64,000 bases of DNA from Teredinibacter waterburyi (lineage in GTDB: Bacteria; Pseudomonadota; Gammaproteobacteria; Pseudomonadales; Cellvibrionaceae): assembly GCF_001922985.1 (NCBI RefSeq), contig NZ_MRUH01000010.1, positions 1-64,000 of the forward strand, read 5' to 3'. The notes beneath the pieces are model-generated. The model was given only the letters and a program-made list of their open reading frames with translations, searched no databases and had not been told where the DNA came from. Position 1 is the first letter of the stretch. The number at the start of each line of letters is the position of its first letter. A program made the position numbers and the translations under genes. This document shows, piece by piece, positions 1 to 9,016 of the stretch.

Positions 1-25
1 CTTTTTTCTTTGTTAGTTGGTTTAG

Positions 26-712
26 ATGTATTCCCATGCGCGCTCTATTTGCGGGATAAAAGTCCTCAAAAACAAAAGTCCCATACTTAAAGAACATATC
101 AAGAATACCGAAGCTCCATCCCTTTACGGTCATCAGGTTTGGAAGTCTAGTTTTCTATTGATGGAATATCTAAGTGAAAATCCGCTAGTCGATAATCAGC
201 GTGTAATGGATGTTGGATGTGGTTGGGGGTTGCTAGGTATTTTTTGCGCAAAGCATTTTGCCAGTGACGCCCTGCTGGTCGATGCGGATCATCGTGTATT
301 TCCCTACGTAGGCTTCCACCAAGATTTAAACGAGGTGAGTGTGCAGACATCACATACCAGTTTTGGCGATTTAGCGCATAAGGATTTTGCCGAACAAGAC
401 GTTGTGGTTGGTGCGGATATTTGCTTCTGGCCGGAATTGACGACGCAGCTGCGCAGTATGTTTGTACGCGCTTTGGAAGCAGGTGTGAAGCGTATTATTT
501 TGGCGGATCCTGGCCGTAAAACGTTCCATCAGCTCGCCGATTTTTTTAGTACCCACTATAACGCAACCGTCGTTCAGCGCGAGAGTCGTGGTCGCACCAA
601 GTCGATGGGTTATCTGCTGCTGATTGATGGCCAGGGATCGGAAGCTCTTAAGTCAGACGATCTTGAATCCCCCAATTTTTGTTCAGCCATCAGTCTATTG
701 GAAGCGGTCTGA
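26..712 (+). CDS. SAM-dependent methyltransferase, class I
   Basis: Predicted cytoplasmic 228-residue class I methyltransferase. Motif I is clear at residues 60-70 (VMDVGCGWGLL), where the GxGxG-type loop binds S-adenosylmethionine, and an acidic motif II follows (LLVDAD). A conserved-looking GHQVWKSS segment precedes motif I, as in small METTL/nicotinamide-methyltransferase-like proteins that modify proteins or small molecules. The substrate cannot be told from sequence. The ATG lies 25 bases from the window edge with only a weak ribosome site, so an upstream start cannot be excluded. It converges on the minus-strand gene that ends 13 bases downstream. Confidence 0.8.
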   Translation: MYSHARSICGIKVLKNKSPILKEHIKNTEAPSLYGHQVWKSSFLLMEYLSENPLVDNQRVMDVGCGWGLLGIFCAKHFASDALLVDADHRVFPYVGFHQDLNEVSVQTSHTSFGDLAHKDFAEQDVVVGADICFWPELTTQLRSMFVRALEAGVKRIILADPGRKTFHQLADFFSTHYNATVVQRESRGRTKSMGYLLLIDGQGSEALKSDDLESPNFCSAISLLEAV

Positions 713-725
713 CGCGCTTGCTATC

Positions 726-1760
726 TCAGGGTTGATACCACAGCTCGGTTCGCTCCAGCGGCGCACCAGGGGGAAGCGAATCGACTTCCAGATCAATACG
801 TCGACGCTCTTTTAGTTTTAACTGCTCCAGCCGCTCGGCAAAATATTTGTTAAATATCAGATCAAATGACCCGTCGGCGACGGCTCGGTTCAACCCTGTT
901 TCAAGCATTTCTGCAAGCTGGGTGTTTTTTCTATCAACAAAAAAATAGTAGGCGGCGGGGTAGTGCAGAACCAGATCTTTTTCGATGCTAATACTGAAAT
1001 CTGGGAAGGCATTTCTTTCATCCCAGATTTCCAGTGCGGATCGTGGGAAATAATCGATTCGTCTAGCGTTGAGCATGCCAAACATCCCCTCCCAGCTAAC
1101 CGAGGTTTTTACTGGAAGTCTCTGCTGTTCGAATAGTGGTGTGTCTGGCCAGTCGTGGCCAAGTACGGCAACTTTTTGTCTTAGTTTTGCAATGGAGTCA
1201 ATTGCTGAGAAATCTGCTTGGCTATCAGCGTTAATAAAAAAAATACGCCAGCCAATTAAGCCCTTGAAAAGCGGTATGCGAATAGGCTGTAAATCTTGTT
1301 CAAGTTCGTTTTGGGTATTGATCCAGTGGACGTCGTAAGTGTTATTTAAAATATACCGGCTGCTACGACCCTCTTTCATAAACGGCAAGTCTATCTTCTC
1401 GAGCGTGTAGCTTCTTCCTGATTTACTGAGTGCGAGATCTAGAATTTCAACAAAATACTTTACCCTTTGGTAATAGTAGGGGTTGGAGTCTGACGCTGGG
1501 TAGCGTACACGGATAGATGGCAAGGATGTTTGAGCTGTCAGCTGATTCGCTGTTGGTAACGGCGTTGGTGTATTTGATGTGCTAATTTTAGTTGAACTGT
1601 CGCCGGAAAAATCAGCTGAGCAAGCGGAAAAAATAGTAACAATAATTGCCGCCAAAACTAGTCTGTGAGCTAAATCTAGGTGAGCCATGAACGATCTAGC
1701 CACCGATAAAATGGGGCGTCCACGGGAACGAATATCTTGTGCGCTTGTTAGAGGGATCAC
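726..1760 (-). CDS. Solute-binding-like lipoprotein (SBP paralogue 1)
   Basis: A 344-residue protein with a lipobox (IFSAC, Cys47), so probably a lipid-anchored periplasmic protein. The body looks like an amino-acid-type (family 3) solute-binding domain: RVRYPASDSNPYY near residue 85, a GWRIFFINA hinge-like block at 170 and GHDWPDT at 201-207. No permease or ATPase gene is nearby, so a sensory or unknown role is at least as likely as transport. The closest relative in the window is the protein at 28825-29760, which shares GHDWPDT, the FPR...WDE segment, the ADGSF..F.+YF block and the C-terminal LPP..PL.R.ELWY tail. Start is GTG at 1760, with AGGTG about 6 bases upstream; an internal ATG at 1688 (320 residues) would give a more usual signal peptide but lacks a ribosome site. 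Confidence 0.65.
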   Translation of the reverse strand: MIPLTSAQDIRSRGRPILSVARSFMAHLDLAHRLVLAAIIVTIFSACSADFSGDSSTKISTSNTPTPLPTANQLTAQTSLPSIRVRYPASDSNPYYYQRVKYFVEILDLALSKSGRSYTLEKIDLPFMKEGRSSRYILNNTYDVHWINTQNELEQDLQPIRIPLFKGLIGWRIFFINADSQADFSAIDSIAKLRQKVAVLGHDWPDTPLFEQQRLPVKTSVSWEGMFGMLNARRIDYFPRSALEIWDERNAFPDFSISIEKDLVLHYPAAYYFFVDRKNTQLAEMLETGLNRAVADGSFDLIFNKYFAERLEQLKLKERRRIDLEVDSLPPGAPLERTELWYQP

Positions 1761-1922
1761 CAGTACACCTGCTTATTTGGTTTTCTAGCGTCCCAGCTTA
1801 ATGTTGTTATGGTTTTTTGCGTCGCCGTGGTTCTAGGCGTTTATTGGGATAGCCTAACGGCTAGTCAGAGCTGCCATCGTTACCCATAATGGTAATATTA
1901 GCCTACACAGCCTAGTTTTCAC

Positions 1923-1966
1923 TGTAACCGGTGTCAATAGTTTCATTTGCGAGCTGTAACCCGTTA
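1923..1966. promoter_or_regulatory. Candidate operator pair TGTAACCGGTGT / TGTAACCCGTTA
   Basis: Two near-palindromic boxes, at 1923-1934 and 1955-1966, lie 32 bases apart (about three helical turns) upstream of the minus-strand solute-binding-like gene. A minus-strand TTGACA at 1933-1938 with a weak TAGGCT 18 bases further on suggests that they overlap its promoter. The 12-base box TGTAACCCGTTA recurs exactly at 28641-28652 before the paralogous gene. The rest of the 354-base gap (1761-2114) shows no gene or RNA that I can support. The regulator is unknown. Confidence 0.4.
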
Positions 1967-2114
1967 CCCGTTTAGCTATGTCATTGGCTGTGGGCTTGCG
2001 ATGGCTGAACACGTGTTGTAGGTTTTCTTCCTGGCTATGTCTATTGGTTGCTCAATAGAGACGAGAAATAGCCTCGATAAATGTCGGTGAGCGTTGATGA
2101 GTGTGAGTAATTAA

Positions 2115-3227
2115 ATGTATTTAGCGTTAAAGCGTTCGAAGAGATTTTTGTTATTTATGCCCGCCGCGGTGTTGATTTTGTCGTGCAGTGGCGTACCAAT
2201 GAATGCGTGGCAGTGGTCGCTACCGCCGGGAGTCGATGTACCCGAAGTGCCTGCGGATAATCCGATGTCGGCAGCAAAAGTTGTGCTCGGTGAGCGATTA
2301 TTCTTCGATAATCAGCTTACCGCCAATCAGGCAATGAGTTGCTCTAGCTGTCACCACCGTAGCAAGTCATTTTCTGAAGGCTTGTCTTTTACTGTAGGTT
2401 CGACGGGTGAAAAGAATCGACGCAATTCCGCGACACTGGTGAATCTTGCTTTTAATCGCAGTTTTACCTGGGGCAATGCTGAGCTAGAGCATCTCGAAGA
2501 GCAAATTGTTATACCTTTATTTGGTACCGAGCCGCTCGAAATGGGAGCCACAGGGCGTGAGCAGGAAATTCTACAGCGCTTTAAGGCGGATCAAACCTAT
2601 CGAGATTTATTTGCATCGGCATTTCCAGGTGAGCGCGACGCAATTAACTTTATTAATATTGTTAAGGCCTTGGCGAGCTACCTGCGGAGTTTGAATTCCT
2701 TTAACTCTGCGTATGACCGCTTTCGTTATTTTGGCGATAGCAATGCGTTAAATGAATCGGAATTGCGTGGCTTTGCGCTATTTAACTCAGACAAAACCCG
2801 TTGTAGTCGTTGCCACAGTGGCGTGAATTTGAATGAACCGATTGATACACAACGACTTGCCGCGGAAGATACTTTCCACAATACCGGGTTATATAGTTTT
2901 GATGTGGCGCGAAAGTTTGATGACGGTCTCTTTGAAATTACCCAGAGAGCGGATGATCACGGCAAATTTAAAACGCCGACCTTGCGCAATATTGAAGTTA
3001 CATCTCCCTATATGCACGATGGCAGTATCAATAGCTTAGAAGAAATTATAGATTTTTATGCGGCTGGTGGCAGGCTAATAGAGCGGGGTTGGAAAGCGGG
3101 AGACGGTCGCGCTCATCCGAATAAAAGTAGCGATATTACCGGCTTTGTTATTAGTGCAGAGGAAAAGCGTGACTTGATTGCTTTTTTAAAGTCGCTAACT
3201 GATCGCGAGTTTATATCGGTCAACTGA
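2115..3227 (+). CDS. Di-haem cytochrome c peroxidase / MauG-like protein
   Basis: A 370-residue exported di-haem protein of the bacterial cytochrome c peroxidase / MauG family. Two CxxCH haem sites are visible, CSSCH at 76-80 and CSRCH at 230-234, spaced as usual for the two-domain fold. The N-terminus is a hydrophobic signal with a possible lipobox (LILSC, Cys24), so it may be a periplasm-facing lipoprotein. The C-terminal FKTPTLRNIEVTSPYMHDGS segment is typical of the family. The likely role is H2O2 reduction or oxidative modification of a periplasmic substrate; sequence alone does not separate these. It is a single gene, convergent with the selenium operon. Confidence 0.88.
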   Translation: MYLALKRSKRFLLFMPAAVLILSCSGVPMNAWQWSLPPGVDVPEVPADNPMSAAKVVLGERLFFDNQLTANQAMSCSSCHHRSKSFSEGLSFTVGSTGEKNRRNSATLVNLAFNRSFTWGNAELEHLEEQIVIPLFGTEPLEMGATGREQEILQRFKADQTYRDLFASAFPGERDAINFINIVKALASYLRSLNSFNSAYDRFRYFGDSNALNESELRGFALFNSDKTRCSRCHSGVNLNEPIDTQRLAAEDTFHNTGLYSFDVARKFDDGLFEITQRADDHGKFKTPTLRNIEVTSPYMHDGSINSLEEIIDFYAAGGRLIERGWKAGDGRAHPNKSSDITGFVISAEEKRDLIAFLKSLTDREFISVN

Positions 3228-3260
3228 TAGCAGAGGTTTGCTCGAGCTAAAAGGGTTGCT

Positions 3261-4808
3261 TTATCTTTTTAGTTTTAATTCTGAAAATACTGCGCGGGAT
3301 TCGCTTAGCCCACAGTAACGACGGGTTTGCCTAGCAAAAAAATCTACCGCTATATTTAATAGCGCGGCAACTACTACCAATAGCAGTGCTTTGTCGTAGC
3401 GAATCTCAGCGAAGGCAGAATCGACATAAAATCCTAGGGTGGTAACACCTAATATGCCGAGGATGGCAGTTTCTCGCATGATGACCTCCCAGCGATATAG
3501 CAGTAGCGTGAGTAAATAGGGGAATATTTGCGGTGTTATTTGGTAGCTGTAAAGATTGAATCCGCGGCAGGCATCGATGCGCTGCGGTAGCTCGTCACTG
3601 GCGCGCGCGACTAAATAACCGATTAAGCCACTATTGTGAATGGCCAGTGCCAGCAGGGCTGGTAGTGCCGATGGCCCGCAAACAAGTAACAGTACGAACG
3701 CCAACACCATCTCAGGTGTAGACCTCAACATCAGCAGTGCGCCATGACCGATGAAAGCGCCGCGCCCCGCCAGTGGACGGCTAGCAATTGGATAGATGAG
3801 CGTTGCCAGTATCCCGGTGAGTACCAGTGCAATTAACGATAGTACTAGGGTGTAGCCGGCGGCAGGTAAGAGCGTTGTCCAAAGTTGCGATCCGTACCAC
3901 TGCACTGTTTCCCAGAGCAATCCCTGTTGTAGTGTTCGCGGCCAAATGTCGTGGCTAATAAATTGCCAAAAATATTGACCGTTTACCGGCGCTGATTCAG
4001 GTAGCAACCAAAACGCGATGATTACATATAGCGGGATAAGTTTTGCGTGCAGCCAATAGCGTAGGCTAGCAATAAGTGCGAACAGTGCCCAAAGTAAACA
4101 GGCCGCTTGTGAGTATTGGCCTTGTTTGAAGGCTGTTTCAAAATAAAATCCTAAAGTAGGCAAACCAATAAAACCTAAAATTGTACTGGAGCGCAGCGCA
4201 CACTCAAATCTGTAGCGCGTATAGGCGACTATTTGAGGCCAGGCCTGGGGCAGGCGCGTATACAGCCATCGGCTTAGCAGACTGCTACTGGGCGCTAGTG
4301 CATGTTGCGGTAGCGGAGCTTGTTGCTCCAATATCTCCGCGAAAACTTTTGCAAAAATACCGGCGTAAGGGATTGCGATGGCGAGAACGCCGGTAGTTGC
4401 ACTCAAACCGAATACCTGCATTAAAATTAACGCCCAAAATAATTCGTGAACCGCACGAATGCTGGCGCAAAAAACGCGCACGCTGCGAGCGTGGAAAATT
4501 AACGCCAAGCCAAACCCCACCACTACCGAAATTACTACCGCGATTAAAGCGAATGAAACTGTTTGTAATAGTGCTTGGCCGAGCGCGGGCCAATCGTACC
4601 AATTGGGGGTGATAACGCCTAAGGCGATGCGAAGTAATTCTTGGCCGGGTTCTGAGGGGTAAACTTTTAAATCGGCGAATGGCAGTAGGGCGAGTGCGAG
4701 TAGAAAAAAACCACCGCAGACTTGTAGCCAAGGGCGACCACGCAAAAGATTGTAGCGCGGTGGAGCGGAGACCGACTTGGCGACAGCTTGCCTCGAATCA
4801 GTGGCCAC
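3261..4808 (-). CDS. ABC transporter permease, fused PhnE-type pair (putative selenium oxyanion importer)
   Basis: A 515-residue inner-membrane protein made of two PhnE-like permease halves in one chain. The repeat is visible: ALRSSTILGFIGLPTLGFYFETAF in the first half is echoed by MRETAILGILGVTTLGFYVDSAF in the second, and each half has about six hydrophobic helices. Phosphonate-type importers usually use one PhnE per chain, so the fusion supplies both halves of the pore. Start is GTG at 4808, overlapping the ATPase stop by 11 bases, which indicates translational coupling. Its place downstream of selD and mnmH suggests selenate or selenite rather than phosphonate as substrate; this is inferred from context and from the known ABC family found beside selD/ybbB. 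Confidence 0.85.
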   Translation of the reverse strand: MATDSRQAVAKSVSAPPRYNLLRGRPWLQVCGGFFLLALALLPFADLKVYPSEPGQELLRIALGVITPNWYDWPALGQALLQTVSFALIAVVISVVVGFGLALIFHARSVRVFCASIRAVHELFWALILMQVFGLSATTGVLAIAIPYAGIFAKVFAEILEQQAPLPQHALAPSSSLLSRWLYTRLPQAWPQIVAYTRYRFECALRSSTILGFIGLPTLGFYFETAFKQGQYSQAACLLWALFALIASLRYWLHAKLIPLYVIIAFWLLPESAPVNGQYFWQFISHDIWPRTLQQGLLWETVQWYGSQLWTTLLPAAGYTLVLSLIALVLTGILATLIYPIASRPLAGRGAFIGHGALLMLRSTPEMVLAFVLLLVCGPSALPALLALAIHNSGLIGYLVARASDELPQRIDACRGFNLYSYQITPQIFPYLLTLLLYRWEVIMRETAILGILGVTTLGFYVDSAFAEIRYDKALLLVVVAALLNIAVDFFARQTRRYCGLSESRAVFSELKLKR

Positions 4809-5496
4809 TATAAAACTGACTTAGTTGTTCGTGGCTGAGAGACGACGCGGTTTGATCGAATGCGACTTCGCCACAGCGCAAACCGATTATTCGATCGAAC
4901 AGAGTTAACGCCAGCTGCGGATCGTGCAAGGCGACGATACTAGTTTCATGTTGCTCTAGCAGGTGCGCCAAAACCTGCTCTCCCTGTAGCGGATCGAGAT
5001 TCGATACTGGCTCATCACCCATAAAAACCGTCTGACCGCGATAGAGTGCGCGAGCCGCTGCAACCCTTTGGCGCTCCCCCCCCGAAAGCTTACTTACGGT
5101 TGTAAATAACAGCGGGGTAAGACCGAGCTGGTCGGTAATGGCTTGTACTTGGCGAACCTGAATTTTGTTGGGGACGAGCAAGTTTACTAGGTTGAACAAA
5201 GTAGAGTGACGCTCTAGCTGTGCCATGTAAATGTTGTGGTAGCAAGACAGGCTATCCACTAATCCCAGTTGTTGCGGACAAAGTGCGGTGACGGTTCGCA
5301 GTTGCAGATACAGTGCTGACAGCAAGGTTGATTTACCCGCGCCGCTGGGGCCAACTAAAGCGATTTTTTCACCGCGATCAATAGTTATATTCAGCTGTCG
5401 AAGTACTGCGCCCGGACTTTCCGTGACGGAGCCGAGTAAGGCTCCACCGCGGTGGTCGCAGGCGAAGTTTTGCAGTTGAATAAGCGCGTTAGTCAT
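4798..5496 (-). CDS. ABC transporter ATP-binding protein, PhnC-type
   Basis: A 232-residue ATPase for the adjacent permease. Walker A is GPSGAGKS (49-56), the signature is LSGGERQRV (137-145), Walker B ends FMGDEPVSNLD with catalytic Glu162, and the H-loop is VALHDP. It is at the short end for PhnC-like ATPases. It lies 6 bases after the binding-protein gene and overlaps the permease gene by 11 bases, so the three form one translational unit. It probably drives uptake of an oxyanion, most likely selenate or selenite given the upstream selD and mnmH. Confidence 0.88.
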   Translation of the reverse strand: MTNALIQLQNFACDHRGGALLGSVTESPGAVLRQLNITIDRGEKIALVGPSGAGKSTLLSALYLQLRTVTALCPQQLGLVDSLSCYHNIYMAQLERHSTLFNLVNLLVPNKIQVRQVQAITDQLGLTPLLFTTVSKLSGGERQRVAAARALYRGQTVFMGDEPVSNLDPLQGEQVLAHLLEQHETSIVALHDPQLALTLFDRIIGLRCGEVAFDQTASSLSHEQLSQFYSGH

Positions 5497-5502
5497 ACCT
5501 GT

Positions 5503-6369
5503 TTATTGCAACAAATCGATCGCACGAGCGGTGTCTTCAATCGCTTTGTAGTCGTCGTTTTTAGCCGCTACAAATGATTTGCGCGGGAAGGCTTTTAGCA
5601 GGGATTTATCTTTCATGTTGAGCAGGGCGTTACGCAATTTTTTGGTAAAACCTTTGCCGTACACCTGATCGGCATCGCCGCGTAAGGTCCACTGGTAATC
5701 GGGGTAGTTGGGTGTTTCCCAGATGACTTTAACTTTGCTCGGGTCAACCTTGCCTGCGGCAAGTTCTGTTTCCCAGACAAGATAATTAACCGCACCTACT
5801 TGATAGGCTCCAGACTGGACCTGCGCGATGGTGGCACTGTGGTCGCCAGAAAAACCTACGCGTTCAAAAGCTTCTTGTGGTGATTGCTTAAGGTTTTCGC
5901 GAATATAAAATTCGGGCATAAGGCGTCCTGAGGTAGAGCCTTTCGATCCAAAGGTGAAAGTCTTGCCAGCGATAGCCTTAGGAAATTCAGTGGAGGGTTC
6001 GACATTTGCGTTTTTGTGGGCAATAAAATATGTCTTAAAAAATTGATCTTCGTAACCCTGTGCAATCGCTTGGGAGTTGGGTACAGCGAGGCGTGCCTGT
6101 ACACCGGAGAGCCCGCCAAACCAAGCGAGTTGCACTTGGTTATTGCGAAACGCCGTGATTGCTGCAGCGTAGGATTTTACCGGAATATATTTAACCGGTA
6201 CGCCAAGCTCAAACTCAAGATAGGCCGCGACGCGATTAAAACGCTCGACCAAACGGGATTCATCTTCGTCGGGAATCGCGGTAAAGGTAAAGGTTGCGGC
6301 GGTGGCTTGTAGGCTAAGTAGTAGCGTAAAAATTGCGGCTAATGCCGTAAGGAGTCGAAGCTGTTTCAT
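5503..6369 (-). CDS. Periplasmic binding protein, PhnD/putative selenate type
   Basis: A 288-residue periplasmic binding protein with a signal peptide cleaved near residue 25 (SLQATAA|TF). The fold resembles PhnD/phosphite-type binding proteins: a FTAIPDED start, YIPVKSYAAAITAFRNNQVQLAWFGG, then TFTFGSKGSTSGRLMPEFYI with Ser/Thr residues that could hold an oxyanion. I recall a subfamily of these proteins annotated as putative selenate-binding because it co-occurs with selD and mnmH, as here. It is 42 bases downstream of mnmH and 6 bases upstream of the ATPase gene. The ligand is inferred from gene context only. Confidence 0.82.
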   Translation of the reverse strand: MKQLRLLTALAAIFTLLLSLQATAATFTFTAIPDEDESRLVERFNRVAAYLEFELGVPVKYIPVKSYAAAITAFRNNQVQLAWFGGLSGVQARLAVPNSQAIAQGYEDQFFKTYFIAHKNANVEPSTEFPKAIAGKTFTFGSKGSTSGRLMPEFYIRENLKQSPQEAFERVGFSGDHSATIAQVQSGAYQVGAVNYLVWETELAAGKVDPSKVKVIWETPNYPDYQWTLRGDADQVYGKGFTKKLRNALLNMKDKSLLKAFPRKSFVAAKNDDYKAIEDTARAIDLLQ

Positions 6370-6411
6370 GCGGAGGTCTCAAGAGTGTCGGTTTATAGGG
6401 GGTATGGCTAA

Positions 6412-7530
6412 TTAATAGGTGTTGTGGCTGTTATTGTGGTTGTTGAGGTAATCCACAACATCGTTCGGGCGCCCGCTGAAAATAACGCGTTCTTTTTTTT
6501 GTTCGATTTGGTAGTTGTACATCGGGTCGTAGTAGTCGCGCAAGAGTGTTTCTATCCAACGCAAGTGGCCACTGCTGTCACCGCGACGATGTTGCTCCAG
6601 CGCATCGTTCATCCACTGTTGTAGTTCAGTATGTCTTGCGCCACCGAGGCGGCGGCGAATTTTATCGAGCGACTGCAATAGTTCTGTGGCGAAGCGTGCG
6701 AAACCAGCTTCTTCGCCGAGTAGTTGTTGACAGTCGATAAGGTTGTGCAAAATATAGTTTTTAAATGAGTGCTCTACGCGCTCAGACAATAACGTTTCTA
6801 CAACCACCAGTGGAGATTTTGACATGGCTAAGCGCAAACTCTCTGGTAGGGCGCAGCGGCCGATTAATTTACTTTCGTCCTCGACGATAATGGTGTGACG
6901 GGGCGCTTGATGGTGAAGCTTGAGCAGTTCGATCGCAACTGCGTTCTCGAATGTGATTTGCGCGGGTTGCCCGGCTACGCGTTTTCCAAACGCACTGCCG
7001 CGATGATTCGCTAAGCCTTCTAAATCTAAACTACTTGAAATACGTGGCAGCAATTCGGTTTTTGCCGAGCCGGTTTGGCCGCCGACGATAACGAATGATT
7101 TATTTTTTGTGTGTAATTCTAGGTTGTCGATAAGAAAGCGGCGCATGGCTTTATAGCCTGCTTCTATGCGTGGGTAATCGCAGCCAGCTTCGCTAAGCCA
7201 TTGCTGTGAAATCTGCGAACGCAGACCGCCGCGAAAACAAAACAGGTAGCCTTGTGGATTGCGTTCGGCAAAATTTAACCAACTATTCACCCGCGATGTT
7301 TTGATCTTGTCGCAGACAAGTTTATGGCCCAGAGCGATAGCGGCGTCTTGGCCGTGCTGTTTGTAGCAGGTGCCGACTTGTTCACGCTCTAGGTCATTCA
7401 TAAGGGGAATGTTTTCGGCATTGGGGAAACTGCCGCGGGCGAACTCAGTGGGTGCGCGGGTATCGAGCAGCGGCGTGTCCGTTAAAAATATCTCGGTGTA
7501 GTTGGCGCTGTCTGGCCGTTTTGTTTCCAC
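6412..7530 (-). CDS. mnmH: tRNA 2-selenouridine synthase
   Basis: A 372-residue enzyme that replaces the sulfur of 2-thiouridine at the tRNA wobble position with selenium, using selenophosphate. The N-terminal rhodanese domain carries the active Cys98 in YLFCFRGG, and the C-terminal P-loop domain has Walker A GGQTGSAKT at 150-158. Length matches E. coli MnmH/SelU. Start is GTG at 7530. It lies 85 bases downstream of selD and 42 bases upstream of the binding-protein gene, all on one strand. No selA, selB or selC is in the window, so tRNA modification is the only selenium use visible here. Confidence 0.95.
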   Translation of the reverse strand: METKRPDSANYTEIFLTDTPLLDTRAPTEFARGSFPNAENIPLMNDLEREQVGTCYKQHGQDAAIALGHKLVCDKIKTSRVNSWLNFAERNPQGYLFCFRGGLRSQISQQWLSEAGCDYPRIEAGYKAMRRFLIDNLELHTKNKSFVIVGGQTGSAKTELLPRISSSLDLEGLANHRGSAFGKRVAGQPAQITFENAVAIELLKLHHQAPRHTIIVEDESKLIGRCALPESLRLAMSKSPLVVVETLLSERVEHSFKNYILHNLIDCQQLLGEEAGFARFATELLQSLDKIRRRLGGARHTELQQWMNDALEQHRRGDSSGHLRWIETLLRDYYDPMYNYQIEQKKERVIFSGRPNDVVDYLNNHNNSHNTY

Positions 7531-7615
7531 TGATGATGTTCGCTCTATGAGTTATCACTTGTTAAGTTTGAATTCGCCAACGAGATTTGTTGATTGGCAT
7601 TTGCGCGCTAGGCGA

Positions 7616-8677
7616 TTAGCTATTTACTCGAATGCGCGGGCCGTGCTGTTGTTCGCACAGTTCACCTATTAGTGCTGGTTCGATTTCCTCGCTGCGCAAT
7701 ATTGCTTCTATTTGTTCGCGAGCACTGGGTGCCACCGCGACTAACAATCCGCCGCTGGTTTGTGGGTCGCAAAGAATGTGTTTTTGTTGTTCGGTAAGTG
7801 CCGTTATCTTATACCCATAGCTGACGAAGTTGCGTTCGGTGCCGCCAGGAATACAGCCTGCTGCAAGGTATTCTTGCACGGCAGGTAATATAGGTAAGGC
7901 GGCAAAAGAAAGTTGTGCGTTGAGATTGCTGCCTTCGCAGACTTCTAAAAGGTGACCGATTAAACCAAAACCTGTTACGTCGGTTAGTGCCGATACCGCG
8001 TCGAGTTGCGAGAGCTTTGCGCCGACGCTGTTCAGGCGGCACATCCAATCTCGCGCCAGAAATTGGTGTTCGGCTTTAAGCTTTTTTTGTTTTTGTGCTG
8101 TGGTGAGTACGCCGATACCGAGTGGTTTGGTTAGGTAAAGAAGGTCTCCAGCTCGTGCCGATGCGTTGCGGCGCAAACGGTGTTTGGGTACCCGGCCGGT
8201 AACGGCAAGGCCGAAAATAGGTTCTGGAGAATCAATACTGTGGCCTCCGGCGAGTTGAATGCCTGCGTCGGCGCAGGCTTGGCGGCCACCTTCGATAACC
8301 TGTGCAGCCACTTCGGCGGGTAACACATTTATCGGCCAGCCGAGAATGGCGATGGCCATAATGGGCTGACCGCCCATGGCGTAAATATCGCTAATGGCGT
8401 TGGTTGCCGCAATGCGCCCGAAGTCGAATGCATCGTCGGTTATGGGCATAAAGAAATCGGTAGTGCTGAGGATGACTTCGCCATTCCCTAAATCGTAGGC
8501 GGCGGCATCGTCGCGGGTGTTGTTGCCAACGAGCAACGCTGGGTCAACCGCTCGAGTTATATCACTTGCCAAAATTTTGTCTAATACCGCAGGCGATATT
8601 TTACAGCCGCAGCCAGCACCGTGGCTGTATTCGGTGAGCTTGTATGATTTGCTGTCGACGGCGTTATCGCTGGCCAT
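7616..8677 (-). CDS. selD: Selenide, water dikinase (selenophosphate synthetase)
   Basis: A 353-residue enzyme making selenophosphate from selenide and ATP. The glycine-rich N-terminus SHGAGCGCK places Cys23 at the position of E. coli Cys17 (Sec in some relatives) and Lys26 at that of Lys20, so this is the cysteine form and needs no UGA recoding. [43 protein letters not shown] and [11 protein letters not shown] are all characteristic. It is the first gene of a five-gene minus-strand operon supplying selenium to MnmH. The promoter must lie in the 339-base gap shared with the divergent cellulase gene. Confidence 0.96.
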   Translation of the reverse strand: MASDNAVDSKSYKLTEYSHGAGCGCKISPAVLDKILASDITRAVDPALLVGNNTRDDAAAYDLGNGEVILSTTDFFMPITDDAFDFGRIAATNAISDIYAMGGQPIMAIAILGWPINVLPAEVAAQVIEGGRQACADAGIQLAGGHSIDSPEPIFGLAVTGRVPKHRLRRNASARAGDLLYLTKPLGIGVLTTAQKQKKLKAEHQFLARDWMCRLNSVGAKLSQLDAVSALTDVTGFGLIGHLLEVCEGSNLNAQLSFAALPILPAVQEYLAAGCIPGGTERNFVSYGYKITALTEQQKHILCDPQTSGGLLVAVAPSAREQIEAILRSEEIEPALIGELCEQQHGPRIRVNS

Positions 8678-9016
8678 TTTGCGGTCTCGCAGAGGTAGTT
8701 GTTGGAACGAGGCGGAATAATAGGGTGTTTGGCTGCTGTTGTCATGGTTGGGCCGATTTCGCCGACGAGTTTATACGTGAATGCTTGTTTGGGTGGTTGT
8801 GGCAAGGGGTAATGTTTGACACTGCAGGCGAGTTAGACTTTTAAGTGCCGTGAACACGACCTTTGTGACCTTCTCGGTACACAATGAGCAAAAATTGAAC
8901 TAGAATCCCACGTCTTCTAGGTTCGCTGAATTCTGTTGCGGTTAACCTATCAGGTATTCTGGTTCTTTGTTTTGTCCCAGTCACAATAAAGTTAATAAGA
9001 TATTGGGGTTTTTATT
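8678..9016. other. Divergent intergenic region between selD and the GH45 gene
   Basis: 339 bases holding the start regions of two unrelated divergent units. A GGGG stretch about 9 bases before the ATG at 9017 could serve as its ribosome site. I see no convincing operator palindrome, RNA gene or small gene. Confidence 0.4.

Noticed and set aside
3261-6369. Annotation as a phosphonate importer (PhnCDE)
   Set aside because: No C-P lyase or other phosphonate genes are present, and the operon begins with selD and mnmH, so a selenium oxyanion is the better reading.
8581-8805. A 74-codon minus-strand frame across the selD start and upstream region
   Set aside because: It overlaps the selD coding start in another frame and has no family resemblance or ribosome site.
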